Shown here: piece by piece, positions 1 through 47,822 of the stretch
Position numbering within the stretch: the first letter of the stretch is position 1
Layout of the letters: each line of letters opens with the position of its first letter
Assembly: GCF_016097555.1 (NCBI RefSeq)
Contig: NC_054702.1
Location: 109,947,514-110,011,513, forward strand
Reading direction: 5' to 3'
Source of the DNA: Gigantopelta aegis
Taxonomy: Eukaryota; Mollusca; Gastropoda; Neomphalida; Peltospiridae
DNA: 64,000 bases
Notes under the pieces: model-generated
Told to the model about the DNA's origin: nothing
What the model saw: only the letters and a program-made list of their open reading frames with translations
The model's database searches: none
Program-made: the position numbers and the translations under genes

Positions 1-484
1 TTGTCTACACCAAGAAGCCAGTCTAGAAATGATGACCTCGGAGGGTCAGAGGCATTTTATATCAAAACCCACCATACATAAAAAGACAAGGAAATAATTT
101 ACCATTTGTTGTTCACAGTACTACTATAGACTCATTTAAATAATAAAATTAAATAATTTAACGATCTATTATAGTATATTCCTCTTCACAAAATATCATT
201 ATAGTATGTGCATCTTCATAAAATAACAATACAAGCGTCACATTATCTCTCTTCCACCTTAGTCATTAAAACGATTTTCTAACTAATTTTTATTTATACA
301 AATTGGTTATCATTTAATATGTTGATATATAATATAAATAATCCCAAACTAGTAACGAGTATTTTCTGAAGTTAATAGTGAGCAATACTATCAGTGATTG
401 CCCATGCGCCCCTGACACACACAGACTATTTAATAATACAGGTTAGACTGTACCTTCTCACTGAAGGTGTTTATTTTTTTACAG
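1..484. other. Intronic DNA upstream of first visible exon
   Basis: No coding exon was recognised here. The stretch is AT-rich and ends in a T-rich tract plus ACAG, the 3' splice site of the exon that begins at 485. The exons for the channel's N-terminus and S1-S4 must lie further upstream. Confidence 0.6.
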
Positions 485-36846
<36,362 letters not shown>

Positions 36847-37477
36847 CTCTAAGGGCCATGTGAGCATATGGCGTGGCGTGGCGTCCATACATCATTCGTC
36901 AACGTTTTACCTTTTTGACTTCTCCTCAAGTGCCACCAAACAGATTTCAACCAAACTTGTTCCAAATGACCCTTGCATGGCTCTAACAAAGTCTTGTTAC
37001 TTTTCGGGACAACTTGAAATCCAAGATGGCCGTCCGAGACAATTTTTCAACTTCTCAAACCAGGCATATTTCAACAAAACTTAATATAAATCTTCTCGTG
37101 GATTTGACCAAGTGTTATTTTTCGGGCGGAATCAAAATTCAAGATGACTGCCATAGCCTCTGATTGGGTTAGGTATTTTAAAATTCTTCTCAAGTTCCAT
37201 CATGCAGATTTGAATCAAACATGATACAAATGATTTTATCATGGCCTCCGCCAATTGTTGTTATTTTTCTCACCGATTTCAAATATATATGGCTGTTCTG
37301 GCCTCTGACTGGCTAAAAGAAAATTCGACTTTTCCTCAAGATCCACCATGTATATTAAATTTCAACCAAAGATGGTACAATTAATCCTGTCTGGTACAAT
37401 TGATCCTGTCTGATACAATTGATCTTTTCTGATACAATTGATTCTGTCATGACTGACCATCGCCAGTTTACATCTTC
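36847..37477 (+). repeat. Diverged repeat units downstream of CNG stop (possible 3' UTR)
   Basis: Three diverged units share TTCTCCTCAAGTGCCACCA, ATTTCAACCAAA, a TTGTTACTTTTC block and AAGATGGCCG-type ends. Near 37375-37450 a ~20-bp unit (GATACAATTGATCCTGTCT) repeats about four times. Part of this may be 3' UTR. Confidence 0.6.
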
Positions 37478-37619
37478 ATGTATTCCCTAATTATGTCACA
37501 GGTGAAATTAGATTTCGCAAAATGTCAAGGCATATGTTGTGATAAAAGTGAATCATTTATTGTCTCGGGTTACAATACATACATGATATTATTCACATCT
37601 TTCATTTCATTTCATTGCA

Positions 37620-37925
37620 AATTATCTTCGTGCTTATATCCAATTAAGTTTCATACACCTCAGTTATCTGGGCTGTCTGTCCAGGACAGTGGGTTAGTTG
37701 TTAGTAAGAAAGAAGAAGGTGTAGTAGTCTTACACCTACCAATTGAGTCGTTAAACCTCGTTCTGGGTGGGAGTCGTTATTGGGCTGCAAACCCTGTACC
37801 CACCAGTTTTATGTCCGATGGCTTAACCACGACACCACCGAGGCGGGTTATATGCACATCTTCATTGTCTACTTGTTATATTGATGCCAAATTGGCGGTC
37901 GCCACACGACCATGTATTGTAAATC
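37620..37925 (-). mobile_element. tRNA-headed SINE, family 2
   Basis: On the minus strand an A box-like GTGGTTAAGCCATCGG and B box-like GGGTTTGCAGCCC precede a body containing ACTGTCCTGGACAGACAGCC, ending with GGATATAAGCAC. Other copies or parts lie at 51590, 52470 and 59930. Confidence 0.75.
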
Positions 37926-37937
37926 ATTATTGCTAGG

Positions 37938-38152
37938 ATTCACGTTTCAGAGGTATGGGTAGTTTAATACCAGGTACACGATTCACGTTTCAGAGGTATG
38001 GGTAGTTTAATACCAGGTACACCATTCACGTTTCAGAGGTATGGGTAGTTTAATACCAGGTACACCATTCACGTTTCAGAGGTATGGGTAGTTTAATACC
38101 AGGTACACGATTCACGTTTCAGAGGTATGGGTAGTTTAATACCAGGTACACG
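37938..38152 (+). repeat. Five exact-register copies of a 43-bp unit
   Basis: Unit starts ATTCACGTTTCAGAGGTATG; copies at 37938, 37981, 38024, 38067 and 38110 are nearly identical. Confidence 0.97.
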
Positions 38153-38204
38153 AGTTAGGCCCTATAGGCCTCATGTGTTATTGTGCATAGTTTGTATAAA
38201 GTTC

Positions 38205-38372
38205 TTTCTAATCGTCATGGAGTCGATACCAGTGGCGTTCTTTGAAATCGTCATGTAGTCAACACCTGTGGCATTGTTTGTAATCGTCATGGGGCCAACA
38301 CCTATGGCGTTGTTTGTAATCGTCATGGGGTCAACACCTGTGGCGTTGTTTGTAGTCGATACCTGTGGCGTG
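38205..38372 (-). repeat. 39-bp tandem repeat, open on minus strand
   Basis: About four copies of a unit containing GTCATGGGGTCAACACCTG, then TGGCGTTGTTTG. On the minus strand it reads as a 13-residue repeat (TNNATGVDPMTI) within an open frame 38171-38506. No family recognised; the frame is probably a consequence of the 39-bp period. Confidence 0.85.
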
Positions 38373-39667
38373 TTCAAGTAGGCGAGCACTCTCGAACAGT
38401 TGGACTGGTTTTCATCATATCTATCATATTGTATCATACCGCTTTCATTTAAGAAAGATTTTAGATTTGCGGGTTTTAGTCTATTTGATGTCCGTAAATG
38501 TTTCATTTTTCACCTCAGGCTAACGCCTTCGGTCACAAATGACATTTGCGGGATGCTAAAAACTCTATATGGTTATGTCCATTGTAAACTAAATCGTTTT
38601 TCTAAACAAACTGTGTACGAGATATTTCTTGATCAAAAATACTGGCTACACTTAAACTGTCAATTTCGCCTGTTCCAATTGCTAATGACGTCACTTTCTA
38701 ATGACGTTATTAGCTTCGGGTGTTATTTTCATTTCATCCCCCAAAAAGAATGTAATTAACCAATCACAATACAGAACACACTCGCCATCAGTTTACAATG
38801 AAGATTAGTTTTAGAAACCAGTCTGCCAAGGTAGTGCTAGCGCTCTGGCCTTCTGTTTATATACTTTGTTTTTGGTATTATTTATATCTAAAGCAATACT
38901 AATGATTGAACAAAAAAAATTCTTCTTTGTTAAACATCTGCTGATGTACTGTCGTAAAAAATGCTGCATCTCAAAAACAATATTTGAAATATACGTACAG
39001 GTAGGTTCCTTATTAGAAATAAAGGGTTTTCAATCATACTGTTTTATACATTACCATTACATTGTTATGATCCCATCATAATAATCCAATATAGACTATA
39101 CTGTAATATATACGTTACTTTTAATTTAATGGTAAAACCAAGTAAACCTATAGATTACATGCAATTGTGTCAGCAAAAGATTTGATTTTACCATTTACCA
39201 ATTTGAATGTATACTGTTCATGTAGACATTCGCCTATTGTGAATAAAACGTGCCTCATATAATCTATAGTTATTCTTGCCCACTGGACAGGGTTATCCAG
39301 CTTTTGCACGGTGCTAGAAAAATATGTCTGACCCTAGGGCTAGATCTACATACGCGTGACGTCATAACATGTTTTATGACGATTGATGTCATAACTCATG
39401 GTTTTCAAAATTCTGTTTGCCATTACACGTATCATGTTTAAAAAATATATAAACAAATTAATATTTTCAACTATATATTTATTGTTAAGTGTTGCATTTT
39501 TATGTCGTTGCATAAGTTGGACTATTTTTTTCAGCGTATGATTAAATGAGTTTCATTGTTTGTAGGTGAAATGTTTACGAATAGTTCTACAATAAACAAA
39601 CCGTACGTACGTAACTTACAAAATTAATGTTTTGTTACTGTAATGAAATGGGCAAGAAAAAGAATCA
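38373..39667. other. Intergenic DNA without recognisable features
   Basis: AT-rich DNA; scattered short ORFs show no domain. Confidence 0.5.
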
Positions 39668-39810
39668 ATCACCGTTGTGGGTTATAGATAAGGCAATTCG
39701 AACCTTTGGAACAAAATGTGTTTGTAAAGGCATCGGTAAACTCGGCCCTCACAAAAAAGTATTTTATCCCTTGGGTTGGAATTGCCTTACCTATACCTCA
39801 CAACGGTAAT
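39668..39810. mobile_element. Hairpin MITE (~33-bp arms)
   Basis: Inverted arms ACCGTTGTGGGTTATAGATA plus AGGCAATTC (about 39672-39704) and GAATTGCCTTACCTATACC plus TCACAACGGTAA (about 39778-39809) around a ~75-base centre. The 60-residue ORF spanning it is an artefact. Confidence 0.75.
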
Positions 39811-40601
39811 AGATTCTATTAATGTTACTATGTTAAAAATACGATGACGTCGTCGTTTGTACACCAGCTAATGGGATGGCATTTTAAAGTCAGTTGGATG
39901 CAACTGGCTCTGACATTTTCCAGTTTCCCCGTTTTCCTTTCAGGCACTATAATTATATATGCAGCATAAAATAACTCAGTTGTTAACGAAAGTCATCACA
40001 TATATTGCCGGTAGCACCTAACCTGTGTCGGGCAAAGCAATCTTACCCAACTTATAAAGAATATGTATTGGAAGAAAAATATTAAACCATATTTTTTGCA
40101 TTGAAAAATACTCGGTTTTCCAGTCGGGAGATTCCAACTCTTCCGCTCAACCTAGTTTCCACTTTCTTACTACAGACCGGGCAGCATATATCAAGTACCA
40201 GATACCAGTTGTGGAGCACCGGTTGGGGTGGAAAACCTGCAAGTACCATATTATGTAACAGCTGTTTTTCTCGTGATCAGTTTCCCAGGCCTCTTGAATG
40301 TCGTGTCCATTGTCTATAAACACTACCAGCATTCCGTGTACTGCATGGCAAGAAAATGGTATGGAAAGTGTTTGCAGTTTACTATGAATGGCTGCAACAT
40401 GTGTTGGGTTTGGGTGAGATTGGATAAAATTGCAAAGTCTACAGAGACGTTTATTAATTTAAATTATAAATTTTGGAATTGGCCGTTTTAAATTATACTG
40501 ACAGAAAAAAATAAACGCAAGTTCAGTTTTGGTAATATAACTTGTTTATCTGTATACCAAATGTAATAACATTTAACACATATCTACCTCATTGTACTGT
40601 C

Positions 40602-41162
40602 TAAAGCCCAGTTCTCTCTTGAACGATTTTTCGAACAACTGCGGCGCGACTAAAAGATTGTACAGCCGTGCCATTCCGGTACGAATTACCTAGCCCCCCC
40701 CCCCCCCCCCCCCCCGCAGTCTCACTTGTGCAACTGCCATGCGACTGCCTTTCTGCACCGGGCTCGCATGAGATTTGCACAGGTTGCACGACAGTTGCAC
40801 GGAAGTCTGATGGATGTCGCATGGGAGTCGCAGGGGGTCCGCTGGGAGTGGCACATCTCGGCTCTCTTAAGACTCACGTACGACTCCCGTGCGACCTATC
40901 ATACTGCCGTGCGACCTATCATACTACCGTGCGACTGCTGTGCAACCTCTATGCGAACTGTGCGAACCTAGAGACAGCCGTGCGATAATTTTAAACATTT
41001 GAAAAATGTCGCACCGGCATGCGACATGTCCGAAATACACACGACACCCCTACAACGTGTGCGAATCATCAACATACTGCCGTGCGACTCCCGCACGCCC
41101 TGTACGATTTGGTGGTCGCACGGAATTCGCGTAGAAAATCGTTCAAGTGAGAACGGGGTTTA
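40602..41162. mobile_element. GC-rich TIR element nested in Tc1
   Basis: 29-30-bp inverted ends (TAAAGCCCAGTTCTCTCTTG ... CAAGTGAGAACGGGGTTTA, both continuing into AACGATTTT). The interior is made of many degenerate CCGTGCGAC/TGCGACTGC motifs and a C-run at about 40686-40715. No transposase. Confidence 0.8.
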
Positions 41163-41342
41163 AACAATCTTTGGTTAAAATTGGGTTAACCTTGAGCACG
41201 TGCGAAGCTGCATGCTTAACGATTTGTCAAGAAAGCGTGTATCCGGGCCACTGCCTCGTGCTATGGACTGGACTACCATATCAAATCGATGTTTTGAACA
41301 GTACTCATCGAGTGCACAACATTTTACTTCAACACCATTGAA

Positions 41343-42357
41343 AAGCAAAATGCCGCGAATGTTACCAGTTGATGGGGGTAGGGCTACTGCTCTAATTATG
41401 CCGGGGAAATCGCAACGTCGCGTCGCCCAGCAATTTGGGGTACACATGAGTCAACGATAGCTCCTTGTGTAGGGCGTCTCAGAGCCACAGGAAGATTAGC
41501 TGACGGTCCCAGGAGCGGACGTCCGTGCATTACGTTGTCACGTCAAGATAGTAACATACGTCTGACACACCTCCGTAACTTATTTTAGACGGCTACGGAG
41601 ACGACTAGTCCGGTTGTAGACACCCATGATCGCACAGTGTGTCCACGAACGGTTAGGAATCAGTTGCGGGAGTTCAACTTAAGGTCATGATGTCCCTACG
41701 TTGGTCCGCAACTTACACCCAGGCGACGTCAACGTCGATTGCAATGGCTGCATTTCACTAGGCCAACTGGAGACGTGTGTTATTTGCTGACGAGTATCGG
41801 TTCTCGCTTTACAGGTCAGATGGATGTCAACGTGTCTATCGACGTCGAGGTGAGCGATATTCAGGCGCCTGCGTTGAGAAAAAGTACAGATTTGGGGGAG
41901 GATCTGATGTGGTTTGTGGGGAATTTCTCATGGCATAAAAATACCTCTCGTGGTCATCCAGGGCAATCTTACAGCCGTAAGATATCGGGATCAGGTCATC
42001 AGGCCTAACGTCCTTCCACTTATCCATGCGCGTAACCTTACATTGTAGCAGCATAATTCGAGGCCACACGTTGCGAGGGTTTGTCTTAACTTCCTCAACC
42101 AAAACAATATCCCAGTGCTCGATTGGCCACCTTACAGTCCAGATTTGAACCCGATCGAGCATTTGTGGGACGAGCTGGACAGAAGGGTCAGGAAGCGCGT
42201 TAACGTCCTAAACAACGTCGCTCAGCTCACACAGGCCCTTCTTTGTGAGTGGAATAGCATCCCAGAAAGGACCATAAACAACTTGACTAGGTCAGTGATA
42301 AGGAGAGTTAGAGTAGCGACTGCAGCCTGGGATGGGCTGATTAGGCTGATGGGCTGA
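41343..42357 (+). pseudogene. Tc1-type transposase, multiply broken
   Basis: Pieces in several frames: RRVAQQFGVHMS (HTH-like), LFADEYRFSLY with the first Asp near 41786, HNSRPHVAR near 42058 where the second catalytic Asp is Asn, then LDWPPYSPDLNPIEHLWDEL with Glu, ending near 42357. At least three frame changes. Inactive relic. Confidence 0.82.
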
Positions 42358-42759
42358 TTAGGATGAGGAAATGGCGTAGGGTACCCACATTTCAACGTTA
42401 TCCATGCAAACGCCGTCTCCAATAACAAAACAAAACTTGTGAAAGTTTATTCGCTAATAAAGACATAACCTAAAAATCCAAACAATGAAATAATCATCAA
42501 TAAAACATTTGAAATATATACCACCATAAAAAAAAAAAACTTGTTTGTTTTTTCCGTCAGTATATATAATTATAACATATTTTTCAATCGGGGCCTCTAA
42601 AAGGGTCCCGTCCCATTTTGTTATTACAATATCAAAATTGTCCCCATAATTAAATACTCTATGCCCTCATACTATCTGCCCCCATAGTTAAATACCCTCT
42701 GTCCCAGGTCAATTGACTGACCATGTCAGAGATCAGACCTAGGACAGATGTTCCCGAGA

Positions 42760-42832
42760 ATCTAGGAAAAAAAGTCACAGGTAAAAAAGTAATAGAAAAA
42801 AAAAACACATGTGCACATAGCGTCGACGAACC
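42760..42832 (-). pseudogene. 3' tail of Mutator-like transposase, cut off by insertion
   Basis: On the minus strand, reading away from the inserted element, the frame gives VRRRYVHM. Such a basic VRRVYVHL-like tail follows the IIECFQREEATVSTI region in this MULE family. It continues the pseudogene at 46377 across the 3.5-kb insertion. Confidence 0.45.
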
Positions 42833-43399
42833 TGTTGTCGACAATGTAATTAAAATTAGCTCCACTATTACATGTGAATCTAACAGCAGCCAGTTGGAGC
42901 TCATGTCCACCAATCAAATCCTTACTTGCAGAATCATGCCAGTGATTTAAAAATAATTTGAAAACATTCCGAATTATCCTGAGGGTATACGATATGTTTC
43001 GTGTGAATTATGAATGCCTTAAAACATGAGTAGTATAAGGGCCTGCCGGGTGCCATGACCTACTTTCCGTGACCTTGCCCTTGGTGGATCTGGCCCTTGG
43101 TGTGAGTCATAGTGGTGTGGTTTCTAACTTACCTACTATAATTTTAGGTTGAACGCTCGCCCGTGTCCCTGACCGACTTAGGTTGGTACTGATGTCCTTG
43201 GACTGGCCCTGACCGACTTAGGTTGGTACTGATGTCCTTGGACTGGTCCTGACCGATTTGTTTAGCATTGATCGACTTAGAAGGCAGTGGCTGGTATACC
43301 TGGGCAGGTGTGCGACCTTGGTGTAAGTCATAGCCTTGACGTACTTGGTGGTGTGACTCATCGCCTAGCCTTGTCAGGTATGGTTTGGTGGGGGTAAGA

Positions 43400-43520
43400 T
43401 CATTAATTGCTACTAATGGGACAGTGCAGCGGGTTTCCTCTCTAAACTGTCAGAAGTATGTTTCACATCCAATAGCCGATGATTAATAAATCGAGATGCT
43501 CTAGTGGTGCCGTTAACCTA
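43400..43520 (+). mobile_element. SINE family 1 tail within left arm
   Basis: TTGCTACTAATGGGACAG, GGGTTTCCTCTCTAA, AATAGCCGATGATTAATAAA and GGTGCCGTTAA. Its mirror copy is at about 45340-45455 in the right arm, so the SINE was present before the arms formed or was copied with them. Confidence 0.75.
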
Positions 43521-43800
43521 CCACGTCTAAGGACTGCCCGCACGCGAGGTAGTGTATTTAATTTTAGCGCGCTGAATGATGAATGGTTATCACTGTTTAC
43601 ATCCGGCAAGTGATGGTATCTTGTGTTGTCATTCGGCTAACATAAAATACTCTAACGGAACTCTAGACGTTAATTTCTCAAAGTGTCCTGGCAGAAGAAC
43701 GAAATGATTGAAATAGGTGAAAAAAGGAATTCGTCGTTCTACAGCTATCTGATAGCGCATTCACGAGATTATTATGACCTGACCTATTTCTTCGCTTCAT

Positions 43801-44000
43801 NNNNNNNNNNNNNNNNNNNNNNNNNNNNNNNNNNNNNNNNNNNNNNNNNNNNNNNNNNNNNNNNNNNNNNNNNNNNNNNNNNNNNNNNNNNNNNNNNNNN
43901 NNNNNNNNNNNNNNNNNNNNNNNNNNNNNNNNNNNNNNNNNNNNNNNNNNNNNNNNNNNNNNNNNNNNNNNNNNNNNNNNNNNNNNNNNNNNNNNNNNNN
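43801..44000. other. Assembly gap (200 N)
   Basis: A round 200-base N block, starting exactly where the left inverted arm is still pairing with the right arm (CTTCAT versus GATGAAG at 45060). Confidence 0.99.
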
Positions 44001-44207
44001 GGGGATCGATCCTAGATCGACCACTGTATTACCCATTTGGTAATTAAAAGCCCTGTAAAAAGGCTTGTACTCTAGGGACAAATACTTGTGTTTAAAATGC
44101 AGTTAAAAGATCATAGGTTAGGTTGGAGGGTTGAGTTGCAGTCAACGCGTGCTTTCTTCAAAGCAATGGGGCTGGGGATGTTTCACACACACACACACAC
44201 ACACACA

Positions 44208-44340
44208 CAACCCACATTCCTTTCTTCCCTTAACAAACATCCCTTTCTTCTCCTTAACAAAATTTCCTTCTTCTCCTTAACGCATATGCCTTTCTTCTAA
44301 CAAACATTCCTTTCTTCGAGCAAATATGTCTTTCTTTCCC
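44208..44340 (+). repeat. Degenerate ~23-bp minisatellite
   Basis: About six copies around ACATTCCTTTCTTCTCCTTA after a short (CA)n. Confidence 0.8.
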
Positions 44341-44487
44341 TATGACTAAAACAAAATACTAAAAAAATAAATATTTGTATTCAATTAATCTTTATTTTAC
44401 GAGGAAGGAAATGTTTTATTTACTCAACACATTTTTAGTTACGGTTTACGGACATATGGTTAAGGACCACACAGATATTGATTGAGT

Positions 44488-44790
44488 AAAGAAAGAAATG
44501 TTTTATTTAACGACGCACTCAACACATTTTATTTACGGTTATACGGACATATGGTTAAGGACCACACAGATTTTGAGAGAAAAACCCGCTGTCGCCACTA
44601 CATGGGCTACTCTTCCGATTAGCAGCAAGGGATCTTTTAGTTGCGCTTCCCACAGGCAGGATAGCACATACCACGGTCGTTGTCCAGTTGTGGAGCACTG
44701 GCTGGATATAGCCCAATGGGCCCACCGACGGGGATCGATCCCAGACCTACCGCACATCAAGGGAACACTGAGCTACGTCCCGTCCACACA
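44488..44790 (-). mobile_element. SINE family 1, long variant, minus strand
   Basis: Tail GTTTTATTTAACGACGCACTC, body AGCAGCAAGGGATCTTTTA, and head with GGGATCGATCCCAGACC and GAGCTACGTCCCG, all in reverse orientation. A second partial copy of its tail (44400-44480) precedes it. Confidence 0.82.
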
Positions 44791-45846
44791 GGGTTATTAG
44801 AGGATGCTTGTATTGGGTTCTGCTTGAACATAATAAATAAATAAACAAATAAATAAATAAATAAAATAAAAACAAATAAATAAATAAATAAATAAACTAA
44901 TTTTAAAAATAATAATAGAAAAAAAAACTTCTACCACATGAGATACGAACGACGTACCTTTCACGCTCAAGTCGACTACGCTAACGACTGAGCTACTGAG
45001 ACATTGGAAAAATCTGTCATTTAAACCATATATATGTGTGGGTGTGTGTGTGCTCGCGGGATGAAGCGACGAAATAGGTCAGTTCATAATAATCTTGTGA
45101 ATGCGCTATCAGATAGTGTAGAACGAGAATTCCTTTTTTCACCTATTTCAGTCATTTCGTCTTTCTGCCAGACTTTGAGAACTTAACGTCTAGAAGTTCC
45201 GTAGAGTATTTTATTTAGAGACTGACAACACAAGATACCATCACTTGCCGGATGTAAACAGTGATAACCATTCATCATTCAGCGCGCTAAAATTAAATAC
45301 ACTACCTCGCGTCGGGCAGTCCTTAGACGTGGTAGGTTAACGGCACCACTAGAGCATCTCGATTTATTAATCATCGGCTATTGGATGTGAAACATACTTC
45401 TGACAGTTTTAGAGAGGAAACCCGCTGCACTTTCCCATTAGTAGCAATTAATGATCTTACACCATCCCTGACAAGGCTAGGCGATGAGTCACACACCAAG
45501 TACGTCAAGGCTATAACTTACACCAAGGTCGCACACCTGCCCAGGTATACCAGCCACTGCCTTCTAAGTCGATCAATGCTAAACAAATCGGTCAGGACCA
45601 GTCCAAGGACATCAGTACCAACCTAAATCGGTCAGGGCCAGTCCAAGGACATCAGTACCAACCTAAGTCGGTCAGGGCCAGTCCAAGGACATCAGTACCA
45701 ACCTAAGTCGGTCAGGAACACGGGCGAGCGTTCACCCTAGTAGGCCACACCACTATGACTCACACCTGCCAAGTACACCAAGGGCAAGGTCACGGAAAAG
45801 TAGGTCATGACCCCAGGAAGGCCCTTATACTACTAACATGTTTTAT

Positions 45847-46185
45847 TTTATCAAATAAATAATTTGTAATGTAAAACTGAAGACTGATTTAGGTGTGTGT
45901 GTGTGGGGGGGGGGGGGGGGGGGGGGGGTAATAAATAAATAATTTGTAATGTAAAATTGAAGACTGATAACCCATCCCGTACGTATTGGTATGGTTCGCT
46001 GTACAGCGGCCACTAAAATAGACTCGTCCGATATTTTTAGAATTTGTATGCTCCCAAATAACGTTATAAAAGGCGAAGTGTGATTGGACAATATTTAAAT
46101 TATTATTTACAGACGAAATGTTACCTGGACATTGGAGACTACGCAGTGTTGTTAGCAATCTGATTAAAATTAGTCTACTGGTCTA
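45847..46185. other. Extra ~340 bp in right arm only
   Basis: Absent from the left arm near 43028. It contains a duplicated block AATAATTTGTAATGTAAAA on each side of a (GT)n-G-run tract (about 45893-45928). Confidence 0.7.
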
Positions 46186-46376
46186 AATAAGGCATTCGTA
46201 ATTCATACGAAACATGTCGTATACCCTCAGGATAATTCGGAATGTTTTCAAATTATTTTAAAATCACTGGCATGATTCTGCAAGTAAGGTTTTGATTGGT
46301 GGACATGAGCTCCAACTGGCTGCTGTTAGATTCACATGTAATAGTGGAGCTAATTTTAATTAGATTGTGTTGTCGA

Positions 46377-47250
46377 TGGATGATGGTGCTGACTGTCGCC
46401 TACTCACGTTGAAAACATTCAATAATACGCCAGGTTGAGGGGTGGTAGTAGCCTACAAGGTTGAAGAACATGTTGTTCCAACCTTCACACAAGTTGTACG
46501 TACGAGTATTATTGTTCATGGTGGCATCATGAACGTTCCACAGGACAGGAGCGAACATTGGTGAAACATGGCGCAACCTGAGCGGAGCACCGGGCCTGTC
46601 TGCTGGCTGCTGAATCTGTCGGAAAGAATCACTGACGTATGTACGATCAAAGTACATAAGTAAGTCCTCGACTTCAGGTGGATCTTGCGGCATGACAGCT
46701 TTAAGGTGTTCCATACCCTCCTCAACTTCATCTAATGTCAAAAAGGCGAGAGGATCCATCATATAACAAAATAAGCGAAAGTCAGCATCGGCCATGTAGT
46801 GTGGATCCAAGCCTAATCCCTGAATGTTACGCATTGCGTAAGATGACAACGTCACGGCCGAAGATAGCAGGAACAGTTCGCAGTACGCCATCCTCAAAAT
46901 CCGTCACTATGGTTTGCATATTGAGGTCTGATCCTGCACAATTGTCCACTACAGCCTAAAATAGCTCTTCGTAAGTGGCTCGGGTCTTGTTGGGAAGGAG
47001 AGCGTAGACAGTAGTAATAGCTGTATCACCGAAGGGTACCCTGATGACGTACAGTTGTTTTAAGACGTGGAGCCATGGACAAGTTATCATCCATGTAGGG
47101 GTTGTCAGCAGCAGCAAGATGTATTGGGCATTCCCTGATACGAACACGAGGAGGTGGTTATTTACATTTTGGCCATTATCGTAGATTAGAAACTCGTCGG
47201 GGTTCGGGCCACTCTACAAACCCACCCTAATCAATAAGTTTAAAGGAATG
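46377..47250 (-). pseudogene. Mutator-like (MULE) transposase, broken
   Basis: Pieces in changing frames on the minus strand: RVPFGDTAITTVYALLPNKT, then TRATYEELF, IVTDFEDGVLR with a likely catalytic Asp, DADFRLFCYMMDPLAFL, EEGMEHLKAVMPQDPPE, MFAPVLWNVHDATMNN, then NLCEGWNNMFFNLVGYYHPS with the likely catalytic Glu and IIECFQRE. A TAG follows at about 46400. This matches a common invertebrate MULE transposase-like family. The tail is separated by the long-TIR insertion. Confidence 0.78.
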
Positions 47251-47579
47251 CTCAAGTAGAGCTTTTGGACTTGTAGGCATATTGAACGATATTTAATTCA
47301 CATTATTGCTTAATATCAACAAGTATATTATTATTATATTTAATTAATAAAACGGTTAAATATGACGGCTATTATATATAACGGGCGCAGCCATTTTGTG
47401 CCCGTGCTGGGGTGTCGTTCATTCATTCCATTTTGTTCCATTCCAGTGAATACGCCTTCTGGCGAGCTGTTAGTTACGTAATACTTAACGCTTAACATCA
47501 GGAATGAGTCTTTGAACTAGAGAAACAAATCTACCTGATTATTGCGGGATGCATTGCAATGTTCTGTAATAATATACAT
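47251..47579. other. Intergenic DNA, trace of SINE tail
   Basis: Near 47400-47460, GTGCTGGGGTGTCGTTCATTC resembles the (ATTC)n SINE tail at 59510. Otherwise no feature. Confidence 0.4.
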
Positions 47580-47822
47580 CCCATTTCTCGCTCCAGCCAG
47601 TGCACCACTACTGGTACATCAAAGGCCGTGGTATGTGCTATCCTGTCTATGGTATGGTGCATATAAAAGATGCCTTGCTGCTAATCGAAAAGAGTAGCCC
47701 ATGGAGTGGAGACAGCAGGTTTCCTCTCTCAATATCTGTGTGGTCCTTAACCATATGTCCGACGCCATATAACCATAAATAAAATGTGTTGTGTGTGTCG
47801 TTAAATAAAGCATTTCCTTCCT
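47580..47822 (+). mobile_element. SINE family 1, long variant
   Basis: TCGCTCCAGCCAGTGCACCA, GGTACATCAAAGGCCGTGG, GCTAATCGAAAAGAGTAGCC and the tail GTGTCGTTAAATAAAGC. Same long variant as 44488-44790, opposite strand. Confidence 0.85.

Larger units (their letters stand above)
40496..42562 (+). mobile_element. Decayed Tc1-like transposon with nested MITE
   Basis: TIRs TACTGACAGAAAAAAATAAA at 40496 and its inverted relative ending at 42562 (TTTTTTCCGTCAGTA), both in TA-rich DNA. Total 2.07 kb, of which about 560 bp is a nested element, leaving a normal ~1.5-kb Tc1 length. Confidence 0.82.
42842..46367. mobile_element. Long-TIR element, 3.5 kb, 9-bp target duplication
   Basis: Inverted arms of about 1 kb: left from 42842 to the assembly gap, right from about 45061 to 46367. 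Ends read CAATGTAATTAAAATTAGCTCC and its inverted form. Flanks carry a perfect 9-bp direct repeat TGTTGTCGA (42833-42841 and 46368-46376). Arms contain a ~52-bp tandem motif (GGTACTGATGTCCTTGGACT) and a SINE tail in both orientations. No transposase inside. Long TIRs with a 9-bp duplication are typical of Mutator-like (MULE) elements; that class is an inference. Confidence 0.85.

Noticed and set aside
37938..38152. CRISPR-like array
   Set aside because: Units are contiguous with no unique spacers, and the genome is eukaryotic; this is a minisatellite.
38171..38506. Minus-strand protein with 13-residue repeats
   Set aside because: The 39-bp tandem period explains the open frame; no family match. 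Kept only as a repeat.
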